Positions 36,441 through 43,863 of a stretch of DNA of 64,000 bases are shown piece by piece. This DNA comes from Nocardia cyriacigeorgica (GTDB lineage: Bacteria > Actinomycetota > Actinomycetes > Mycobacteriales > Mycobacteriaceae): NCBI RefSeq assembly GCF_010868145.1, contig NZ_JAAGUY010000007.1:11377-75376 (forward strand), in the 5' to 3' direction. The notes under the pieces are model-generated. The model was not told the origin of the DNA, did no database searches, and worked only from the letters and a program-made list of their open reading frames with translations. A program made the position numbers and the translations under genes. Positions within the stretch are counted from its first letter, which is position 1. Every line of letters starts with the position of its first letter.

Positions 36441-36836
36441 CTACCGGTCGGTGGTGACGGCGCCGTCGAGATAGACCCAAGCACCCGAGTCCCGGACGAA
36501 CCGGCTGACTTCATGCAGTGAGCCCCGACCGGTGTCGTCGCGGTAGTGGGCGGTGAACTCGACCACGCCGGTGTCGTCGAACGGACCGCCGCGTTCGGTG
36601 CGCTGGATCTCGAGGAACAGCCATTGCTGGTTCGGATCGAGTGCGAGCTGTTTCGGGCGGGTACGCGGATGCCAAGAGTAGAGCAGATAGTCGACGTCGC
36701 CGATGGCGAAGGCGGTGTAGCGCGACCGCATCAGCGTCTCGGCGGTCGGTGCGCTGCGCTCACCGGCCACTATCGGCCCGCAGCAACTGCCGAACGGTTC
36801 ACCGCGTCGGCACGGGCACGGCTGCGTCTGATCCAT
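36441..36836 (-). CDS. YchJ family (UPF0225) protein
   Basis: 131-residue YchJ-type protein. N-terminal SEC-C-like zinc motif CPCRRGEPFGSCCGP, then the NTF2-like core with LMRSRYTAFAIGDVDYLLYSWHP and WLFLEIQRTERGG. Function unknown. ATG at 36836 (MDQTQPCPC) is the family start. Upstream of the SelW-like gene in the same direction. Confidence 0.85.
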   Translation of the reverse strand: MDQTQPCPCRRGEPFGSCCGPIVAGERSAPTAETLMRSRYTAFAIGDVDYLLYSWHPRTRPKQLALDPNQQWLFLEIQRTERGGPFDDTGVVEFTAHYRDDTGRGSLHEVSRFVRDSGAWVYLDGAVTTDR

Positions 36837-36911
36837 GGCACCGATCATGCGCAATGGCAGCGCTCGACACCAAGCCGGGTTTTGCCGATGGAGTCGCCGG
36901 CCGTGCGCCGA

Positions 36912-37403
36912 TCACCCGACCGCGGCCAGTTCGGCGGCGATGCGCGCGGTTTCCTCACGCCAGCGGCGCAGCTCCGTGACACCGGGTGCCAGCTCGTAGT
37001 CGTGATGGTGCGCGGCGTGCGACAGCGCCGACCACAGCGTCGCGATCCGCGCCGCGGTGAGCGGCCCGGCGAAGGTGCGCAGGGCCAGTAGCTGGGCGCG
37101 CATCGGGCATCGCATCAACTCCGGCGCGACCCGCGCCCACAGTTCGTCGACCACCTGTTCCAGCGCGATCCGCAGAATCCAGGCCGTGGCCCGCGACCAC
37201 AGGCCGCCCGCATCGGTGACGGCGCCATCGAGCAGGCTGTCCACTGCCGCCAGCCGTTCGCCCACGGTGGGGCGATCGTCGGTATGGGCGGGGTCATCAT
37301 CGCGGCGCGGCCGGTTCGGTCGAGTGCGGCCCGAATTCTTGCGTCCACCCTTGCCCCGCGCACCGCGGCGGCGTCGTCGCGCAGGCGGCTGTTCTTCACT
37401 CAC
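36912..37403 (-). CDS. Small helical partner of the Rad50-like ATPase, unknown function
   Basis: 163-residue protein. Residues 1-45 are highly basic, Arg/Gly-rich and probably disordered or nucleic-acid binding. Residues 46-163 are helical, with ILRIALEQVVDELWARVAP, MRAQLLALRTFAGP and SHAAHHHDYELAPGVTELRRW. GTG at 37403 overlaps the stop of the large ATPase gene (GTGA), so the two are translationally coupled and likely act together. I recall similar small genes beside such ATPases in other actinobacteria but know no name. The His cluster (HHHDYEL) gives it a HEPN-like look, without the Rx4-6H nuclease motif, so an antitoxin or regulatory partner is one possibility. Confidence 0.75.
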   Translation of the reverse strand: MSEEQPPARRRRRGARGKGGRKNSGRTRPNRPRRDDDPAHTDDRPTVGERLAAVDSLLDGAVTDAGGLWSRATAWILRIALEQVVDELWARVAPELMRCPMRAQLLALRTFAGPLTAARIATLWSALSHAAHHHDYELAPGVTELRRWREETARIAAELAAVG

Positions 37404-39826
37404 CGAGCCAGCCAGTCGACGAGCTTCTCGGTATCGGCGATGAGATCGTGCATGCTGCGCCCGATCGGAACGTGGGCCCCCGCGGTGGCGTCGCGGAGCG
37501 CACCGACAGCCCATTTCCCCACGCGGGCAAGATGTTTGCCCAGCTCCTCGATGCGCCCGGACGGGCCTAGTACCGCGAGAGCGACCATCGCCCTTGTCGA
37601 TTGCGCGGTGTCGATGAGTCGCTGGACCTCGCGGTGGTCGACACCGTCGGCGAGCAGTTCGCGTCGTGCCCTGGCCAGGCTCGCTGCCTCGAGCGCGGAG
37701 CGACAACAGGTGGCGACCAGTTCGTCGGCGATCGCGGGCGGCAGTTGCGGGGTGCGGGTCAGTGCACGGGCGTCGTCGAGGTAGCGCAGCACCGGATCAC
37801 CGGACACACGCACCTCCACTCGCGAACGCTCCCGCCGCTGAACCTCGAGCACCCTGGCATCGATCTGCATTCGGCGCACCGCCTCCGCCAGCCGCTCGTC
37901 ATGGGTGAACACCACCACCTGACGCGTCCACGCCACCGTCGCGAGCACCCTGGCCAACCCATCGACCTTGGCCGGATCCATCGCCTGCACCGGATCGTCG
38001 ATCATCACGAACCGGAACGGGCTGTCCTCCACGGTGGCCCGCGGCAGGAACAGCGACAGGCCGAGCGCGTGCAGTTCGCCCTGGCTCATCACGCCGAGCG
38101 CCGCACCGTCGACCTCGTCGACAGTGACATCGAGTAGTACCCGTCGCGCGGTGTTCACGTTGCCCTGCAAGCGGATTCCACCCAGTTCGACATTGCTCTG
38201 TTGTCGCAGGCTGTGCCAGACCCAGCGCGCGGTGGTCTCCAGGGGCGCCATCCGTTCTCCGCGCAGCCCGGCGGTGGCGGCCTTGAGCCACTCCTCGGCC
38301 TTGCGCGTGGTGCGTAGTTCGTCCGCGTGCGCGGCCACATCGCGGGCGCCGTCGAGCCAGGCGGCGATGCGCGGTGTCAGCGGTGCCCACACCTCGTCGA
38401 GCCGGTCCAGTTCCTTGCGAGTGCCCTGCTGTAGGAGTTCGAGTTCGTCGACCAGTCGCGCGTGGGCCGCCAACAGCCGACCAGGCAGGTCATGGGTGTA
38501 GTCGGTGTCGGTGAGCGCCGCCCATTCGCTCCAGGCACGGCGGACCGCCGCGGTGTCCACACTGGGCGGATTGCGTGGATCGAAGGCCAGTTCGGTTGGC
38601 AGCTGTTCCGGCAACGCTCGGGCCGCCCGTAGTGCGCCGTCGAGTTCGTCGCGGGCGCCGGCGAGGGCGGCGACGCGGTCGGTCAGTGCCGTGATGGAGG
38701 CGTCGGCGGCACGGGACCAGTCCGCGTCGAGAGTGCCCCGCCCGCACACCGGGCAGGGGCACGGGCTCACGACCGCGGCGTGGTCGCGAGCGCCGATGAG
38801 CAGCTCCAGGATGCGCAGATCTGCCTCCGCATCCGCGGTGGCATCGCGGTCGAGCGCTGCGCCACATTCGGTGAGGCGGGCGGCGATCTCGGCGACCTCG
38901 GATTCGGCGGGTAGCCGCAGGCGAACGATGGCACGCAGGCCGTCGGGTTCGCCGCCGGTGTCGGCGCCGAAGAGTTCGCCGTCGACGGCGGTCAGGTCCG
39001 GGGCGGGCGGGCGGAGCAGTTCGGTCATCCGGACAGCGCGATCGTCGGCGACGGCGGCCAGTTCCGCGAGGAGCTCGAGGCGTTCCTGGCGGGAGTCACG
39101 CGCGGCGCGTTCGAGCTCGAGGCGCCGCATGCGAATGGTCTCCTGGGCGACGGTGAGTTCGTCGAGTCCGAGCAGTTGGTGCAGGGCGTCGAACAGTTCG
39201 CTCGGTTTACCGTCGACCAGCGCACCCAATTCGCTGTAGGACAGGAACGGGCGGTACAGCTCGAGCGGCACCGACCAGCGCCGGGCCGGAAACGGTGCGC
39301 GACCGGCGGCGGTGCGCTGGGTCCACCGGGCCTCCGATAAGGCCGCGCCGGGCGACCATTCTTTGGTGACCGTGAGCTGCGGGCGCTCGCCGCCGGCGAG
39401 TAGTTCCAATTGGATGCGCGCGGGTTCGGGTTCGTGCAGGTTGCGCCAGCCTTCGCGCCAGGCCGCCGACCGCCCGTCCCAGCGCCGGTTGCCGCCGGTG
39501 AGGGCCAGCTCCGCGGCCTCGGCGAAACTGGATTTTCCGCTGCCGTTACGCCCGACCACCAAGGTCAGGCCCGGGCCCGGCGCCAGTTCGAGGGTGGTCT
39601 CGGCGCCGATGCCACGGAAACCACGGACTCGGATGGCACGCAGGAAGATGCCAGCGGCACCGAATTCGGCTGTGGGTTCACTCGTTTCGAGATCGCCGAG
39701 CGCCGTGAGGATTGTGTGCGCGATATCCGGGGTGACCGCGGGATCGGATTCGAGCCGCCGCATCACCAGCTGGGCCAGCCGGGGCGCGTGCCGACTCGCC
39801 GGGTCCGTCTCGGAATTCGTGCGCAT
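37400..39826 (-). CDS. Rad50/RloC-like ABC ATPase with CPVC hook and C-terminal HEPN-like domain
   Basis: 808-residue SMC/Rad50-type ATPase. After a 60-residue helical leader come Walker A GRNGSGKSS (residues 92-100), helical arms (about 220-350 and 370-510) around a CPVC hook motif (Cys358, Cys361), ABC signature MSQGELHALGL (near 580), Walker B FVMIDDPVQAMD (near 607) and H-loop FTHDE (near 640). The C-terminal 110 residues form a helical domain with RSALE (Arg709, Glu713) and R-x6-H (Arg778, His785), as in HEPN RNases; RloC anticodon nuclease combines the same parts. Nuclease activity is inference. ATG at 39826 follows AGGGGGTGG. It is coupled to the small downstream partner and divergent from the MoxR/VWA operon. 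Confidence 0.85.
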   Translation of the reverse strand: MRTNSETDPASRHAPRLAQLVMRRLESDPAVTPDIAHTILTALGDLETSEPTAEFGAAGIFLRAIRVRGFRGIGAETTLELAPGPGLTLVVGRNGSGKSSFAEAAELALTGGNRRWDGRSAAWREGWRNLHEPEPARIQLELLAGGERPQLTVTKEWSPGAALSEARWTQRTAAGRAPFPARRWSVPLELYRPFLSYSELGALVDGKPSELFDALHQLLGLDELTVAQETIRMRRLELERAARDSRQERLELLAELAAVADDRAVRMTELLRPPAPDLTAVDGELFGADTGGEPDGLRAIVRLRLPAESEVAEIAARLTECGAALDRDATADAEADLRILELLIGARDHAAVVSPCPCPVCGRGTLDADWSRAADASITALTDRVAALAGARDELDGALRAARALPEQLPTELAFDPRNPPSVDTAAVRRAWSEWAALTDTDYTHDLPGRLLAAHARLVDELELLQQGTRKELDRLDEVWAPLTPRIAAWLDGARDVAAHADELRTTRKAEEWLKAATAGLRGERMAPLETTARWVWHSLRQQSNVELGGIRLQGNVNTARRVLLDVTVDEVDGAALGVMSQGELHALGLSLFLPRATVEDSPFRFVMIDDPVQAMDPAKVDGLARVLATVAWTRQVVVFTHDERLAEAVRRMQIDARVLEVQRRERSRVEVRVSGDPVLRYLDDARALTRTPQLPPAIADELVATCCRSALEAASLARARRELLADGVDHREVQRLIDTAQSTRAMVALAVLGPSGRIEELGKHLARVGKWAVGALRDATAGAHVPIGRSMHDLIADTEKLVDWLAR

Positions 39827-39936
39827 GAACCACCCCCTGCACCACCGAACCGCGGCGCACCTCCACCCCGCGCGCGGTCGCACTGTACGAAAGCTGTCCG
39901 AAACGCTACCCGAAAGCCGGGCGTAGGCACAGATGA

Positions 39937-40090
39937 GAAGCTGCCCGCGGGGATGGAATTGGCCATCGAAACACGGGGCTGCGCTCCGATGTCCACCCCT
40001 CGCCAGCCCCGACGGGCAGCTTGTTGGTGTGTCACCCTGTTCGGGTGGCTCGGGCGAGCCGAACAGATCAGAATGCCAGAGGTCACACCA
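39937..40090. ncRNA. Candidate structured RNA or leader: nested inverted repeats
   Basis: In the 420-base gap between divergent operons, pairing arms nest without overlap. Outer stem: AAGCTGCCCG / CGGGCAGCTT (39937-39946 with 40012-40021). Inside it: GATGG / CCATC (39951-39955, 39962-39966) and CGGGGCTG / CAGCCCCG (39973-39980, 40003-40010), a three-way junction. Next to it: TGGTGTG-tc-ACC / GGTCACACCA (40024-40035, 40081-40090) enclosing CTGTTC / GAACAG (40036-40041, 40060-40065) and GGCTC / GAGCC (40046-40050, 40055-40059). The transcribed strand is unknown. It could lead either operon, or be an 85-bp miniature inverted-repeat element. Not a tRNA. Confidence 0.4.
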
Positions 40091-40267
40091 CAACGCAAGA
40101 GATACGGATGGCGATCCGGTCTCGAATGTGTCGATGGCACACCAGGTTTCCCAGGTAGAAGCCCGGATCAGGGGAAGTTGTCGGTGGGATGCGGTACAAA
40201 TCCGGGGACCGAATGCAGGGGGTACGTCGAGCGGGGGAATTATGGAGTGCGTGAGGCAGAGCCGGTG

Positions 40268-42772
40268 ATGGCCCGCCAGAGCGCGGCAGCGGAGCAACGC
40301 CGGGTGCGAGTGAGCGCCGGATTGGCCGAACTCGATATCTGGCTGGCCGACCAGGTGCGGACCGGTCTGGCGCAGTCGGATCGGTCGTTCGGCGCGTTCG
40401 AGACGATGGCGGCGCGGATGGTGGACGCGCAGGCGCCCGGAGTGGCGGCGATCCTGCGGCAGGTGCCCGTCGCCGTGATCACCAGGCCCGATTGGCCCCA
40501 GGTGGTGCTCGACCGGTATGCCAGGCTGCATCTGCTGGTCACCGCCCATCGCAGGCTCGACGAGCTGGCTCCGCCGTTGGCCGCCAGCGTGCGCACTCAT
40601 ATCGGCTATCCGACGAAGACCGACGCGGTGCGAGTCGAGCCCGCGGTCCGCGATCACTGGATGACGCTCGGCATCCGCGTCACCGAGGACGAACGTCTCT
40701 ACACCCGGCGCACCTGGTTGTACGGGCGGCGCAGCGGACGCTGGGCGCTGCTGATCGATCACAGCTTCGGTTCGCCCGGATTCGCCGTCGAAGCACCCGC
40801 TCTCGGCATGATGGCCGATGCCGATGTGCACTTCTACCCGGCGGCCGCGCCGCTGCGGGCGCTATGGGGTTCCGCGCACGGCGGCGCCGAACCGTTCACC
40901 ACGGTGCCGCACGACAGCGATACCGGAATCGTGCCGGCGATGGACCGGTATGCCGATGCGCTCGGCGCCGACCCGTGGCTCGGCGCCTGGCCCATGCTGC
41001 TGACCGATGTGGTGCCGGTAGCCGACGAACAGGGCGGGTATCTCGCCCAATCCGATGGCACCGCATTACCGCTGGCAACTGTCGAGCCCGTGTGGCGTCT
41101 GCTCGGTGTCTCCGGCGGCCACCCGGTCACAGTGACCGCCGAATGGACCGATAGCGGCCTGCTGCCGCTCTCGGTGCTGTCCTCGGGCGACGTGATCGAT
41201 GTCGGCGCCGTGGCAGGCGTCGGTGGTGGCCGCGCGGCGCTCGTCTCGGAGGATCTGGCATCGGCCGCATTGCTCGGCACCGCACGCCGTTCGCCACGCA
41301 CCGGCACGTTACCGGCGCCCGTTGCCGCAGCGACGAACCGGCTCGACACCGATCCGGCACTACTGCTGCTCGAATCCGCGGCTCTGGATGCCACTTTCGC
41401 TCGCGCGGGGGCGCTGCCCGATATGACCACGGTGCCCGATCCCGCCGACGACGACCCACGCGCCATGCTGCCGCGTGCCGCCGCGCAACGATTGACGCAA
41501 CTGTTGCACGACCGCTCACACTTCCTGCCCGAATGGCTCTGTGCTGCGGCGCCGTTGGGCTACCGCGCCCCCGACACGCTCAGTGCCCAGCTGCTGGATT
41601 ACGCGGCAGGCCACGCCGACGTCCGGGAACCATTGCTGCGTCTGGCCGGTGCACGTGGTCGTTGGCTGGCCGCCCGGAACCCGGCCTGGCGCACCTTGAT
41701 CCGCCACCGCACGTCTGCTGCGGAACCGACCGCATCCGACGACGCATGGCGCTTCGGACATCCACCCGAACGGATCGACTGGCTGGCCGCCCTCCGGCGG
41801 CATGATCCCGCGGCAGCGCGCGCGGCCCTGGTGGCGGTGTGGCCGTCGGAATCCGGACCGCTGAAGGCGGAATTGCTCGCGGTGCTGCACAGCGGGATTT
41901 CGCCCGACGACGAGCCACTCCTCGAATCCGCGCTCGATGATCGTCGCGGCGATGTCCGCCGTACCGCGGCCGGGCTGCTGCGGCTCCTCCCCGACTCGGC
42001 GTTCGCGCGGCGGATGACCGACCGGGCCCGCGCCTGGGTGCGGGTGAGCAGGCGGGCGCTGCACGTCCAGCTGAGCGTCGACATTCCGGACGCGCTCGCC
42101 GATGACGCGATCCGCGATGGCATCACCGACCGCACCGGCGAGTTCGGCTATCGCTGGGCAGGCGGTCCCGATATCGCGGCCGCACGGCTACGCCACCTGG
42201 TGGCAGCCACACCGCTCGCCCACTGGGAGGCGGCACTGGGGTCCCCGCAGCGTGCCACCACGGCGACCATCGAGGATCGATTCCGTCAGCCCATGTTCGA
42301 CGGGTGGGTCGACGCAGCCCTTGCCGAACGCGACCCGACCTGGGCACGAGCACTGTTCGACGCCGGCGTCCCTTCTGATCTGGCCATGTTGAGGCGCCGC
42401 GAGCTGTTCGGCCTGCTCCCGCTCACGGACCGGAGCCGGCATGTGTTGCGGCTCGACGGCGCCTGGCTGTCCGAGATCGAAGCGCTGCTGCCCGCCATCG
42501 GGCACCCCTGGCCGCAGCCGGTGGCCCGGCATGTGCTGCTGTTGCTGCACGAACGCGCACGGGCGGCCGAACGACGTCCCGGCGCACACGGCACCACACC
42601 GGCCGCGCACCGGTCGCTGTTGACCGCCGCGTCCGTCCACCTACCTGCGGCTGCGGCACGCACCGCACTGACCGTGGCACGCCGCTGCGCGGACCCGGCA
42701 TGGGCAGCGGCGTTCGACCGGCTGGCCGACGACACCACTACCCGATCGACGATGCTCGAGGAGTTGCAGTGA
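40268..42772 (+). CDS. Fusion of SWIM zinc-finger protein C-terminal part with DUF5691
   Basis: 834 residues from ATG 40268 (in-frame GTGs at 40265 and 40247; the latter has GGGGGA upstream). Residues 1 to about 310 (AGLAELDIWLADQVRTGLA, MAARMVDAQAPG, RTWLYGRRSGRWALLIDHS, WRLLGVSGGHPVTVTAEW) look like the C-terminal two-thirds of the SWIM zinc-finger protein that usually heads this operon. From about residue 322 (LVSEDLASAALLGTARR) it reads as DUF5691, a helical-repeat protein. The CxCxnCxH finger itself is absent and I found no remnant upstream. The stop overlaps the MoxR start (GTGA). Role unknown; a scaffold or substrate-recognition part for the MoxR ATPase is an inference. Confidence 0.78.
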   Translation: MARQSAAAEQRRVRVSAGLAELDIWLADQVRTGLAQSDRSFGAFETMAARMVDAQAPGVAAILRQVPVAVITRPDWPQVVLDRYARLHLLVTAHRRLDELAPPLAASVRTHIGYPTKTDAVRVEPAVRDHWMTLGIRVTEDERLYTRRTWLYGRRSGRWALLIDHSFGSPGFAVEAPALGMMADADVHFYPAAAPLRALWGSAHGGAEPFTTVPHDSDTGIVPAMDRYADALGADPWLGAWPMLLTDVVPVADEQGGYLAQSDGTALPLATVEPVWRLLGVSGGHPVTVTAEWTDSGLLPLSVLSSGDVIDVGAVAGVGGGRAALVSEDLASAALLGTARRSPRTGTLPAPVAAATNRLDTDPALLLLESAALDATFARAGALPDMTTVPDPADDDPRAMLPRAAAQRLTQLLHDRSHFLPEWLCAAAPLGYRAPDTLSAQLLDYAAGHADVREPLLRLAGARGRWLAARNPAWRTLIRHRTSAAEPTASDDAWRFGHPPERIDWLAALRRHDPAAARAALVAVWPSESGPLKAELLAVLHSGISPDDEPLLESALDDRRGDVRRTAAGLLRLLPDSAFARRMTDRARAWVRVSRRALHVQLSVDIPDALADDAIRDGITDRTGEFGYRWAGGPDIAAARLRHLVAATPLAHWEAALGSPQRATTATIEDRFRQPMFDGWVDAALAERDPTWARALFDAGVPSDLAMLRRRELFGLLPLTDRSRHVLRLDGAWLSEIEALLPAIGHPWPQPVARHVLLLLHERARAAERRPGAHGTTPAAHRSLLTAASVHLPAAAARTALTVARRCADPAWAAAFDRLADDTTTRSTMLEELQ

Positions 42773-43863
42773 CCGCCATCGAATCCCATCTGCTGCGTCC
42801 GCATGCCGAACAGGCCTTCGCCGACGAAATACGGGCCCTCGCCGCCGCCGACGATCGGCCTCGGCCGCCGTCCTGGCGGCTGTCGCCGTGGGCGGTGGTC
42901 ACCTATCTGCTCGGTGGCACTCTCGGCAATGGCACCGTGATCAGCCCGAAATACGTGGGGCCGCGTCGGCTGATCGAAGTCGCGGTGGCGACCTTGGCCA
43001 CGGATCGCGCTCTGCTACTGCTCGGTGTTCCCGGTACCGCCAAAACCTGGGTATCGGAACATCTTTCCGCTGCGATCAGTGGCGCCTCCACCCTGCTGGT
43101 ACAGGGCACCTCCGGCACGGGCGAGGAATCGATCCGCTACGGCTGGAACTACGCGCGCCTGCTCGCTGAGGGGCCGAGCGATGGCGCGCTGGTGCCGTCG
43201 CCGGTGCTCACCGCCATGCGCGAGGGCGCCATCGCCCGGATCGAGGAGCTCACCCGCATTCCGTCGGATGTGCAGGACGCCTTGATCACTGTGCTGTCGG
43301 AGAAGACGCTGCCCATCCCCGAACTCGGCGCGGAGGTGCAGGCGGCCAAAGGGTTCAATGTGATCGCCACCGCCAACGATCGTGACCGCGGCGTCAATGA
43401 ACTCTCCTCGGCACTGCGACGCCGGTTCAACACTGTGGTGCTGCCGTTGCCCGCGAACGAGGAGGACGAGGTCGCCATCGTCACCCGGCGGGTCGCGCAA
43501 CTCGGCACCGCATTGGAGCTGCCCGAGGTGCCCGCGGCGGCGGAAGAGGTGCGGCGGGTGGTGCGGATCTTCCGCGAATTGCGCGAGGGCATCACTGCCG
43601 ACGGGCGCACCAAGCTGAAAACGCCGTCCGGCACGTTGTCCACCGCCGAAGCGATCTCGGTGGTCACCAGTGGCTTGGCGCTGTCGGCGCATTTCGGCGA
43701 TGGTGTCCTGCGGGCCGGTGATGTGGCGGGCGCGGTCCTCGGATCGGTGATCAAGGATCCGGTGGCCGATGCCGTGGTGTGGACCGAATATCTGGAGGCC
43801 GTGGTCCGCGAACGCCCCGAGTGGACCGACTTCTATCGCGCTTGCCGTGAGGTCGGCGGATGA
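42769..43863 (+). CDS. MoxR-type AAA+ ATPase
   Basis: 364-residue AAA+ protein. Walker A GVPGTAKTW (residues 86-94), Walker B GAIARIEEL (near 152-160, a variant of the usual acidic box), sensor-1 NVIATANDRD and arginine finger SALRRRFNTVVLP. MoxR ATPases work with VWA proteins as metal-insertion or remodelling chaperones, and a VWA gene lies two genes downstream. GTG at 42769 overlaps the DUF5691 stop. No signal or membrane segment, so cytoplasmic. Confidence 0.92.
   Translation: MTAIESHLLRPHAEQAFADEIRALAAADDRPRPPSWRLSPWAVVTYLLGGTLGNGTVISPKYVGPRRLIEVAVATLATDRALLLLGVPGTAKTWVSEHLSAAISGASTLLVQGTSGTGEESIRYGWNYARLLAEGPSDGALVPSPVLTAMREGAIARIEELTRIPSDVQDALITVLSEKTLPIPELGAEVQAAKGFNVIATANDRDRGVNELSSALRRRFNTVVLPLPANEEDEVAIVTRRVAQLGTALELPEVPAAAEEVRRVVRIFRELREGITADGRTKLKTPSGTLSTAEAISVVTSGLALSAHFGDGVLRAGDVAGAVLGSVIKDPVADAVVWTEYLEAVVRERPEWTDFYRACREVGG

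Noticed and set aside
36912..37706. 264-codon version of the small ATPase partner
   Set aside because: The first 101 codons are antisense-like, Arg-rich and overlap the ATPase gene in another frame; the GTGA overlap gives the natural start.
39937..40021. tRNA (Sec/Ser-type length) in the 85-base structured element
   Set aside because: Tested on both strands: no proper acceptor-CCA, T-loop TTCGAAT-like sequence or anticodon arm.
39410..40246. Long N-terminal extension of the SWIM/DUF5691 frame
   Set aside because: It overlaps the opposite-strand ATPase gene, reads as antisense coding and has no SWIM motif.
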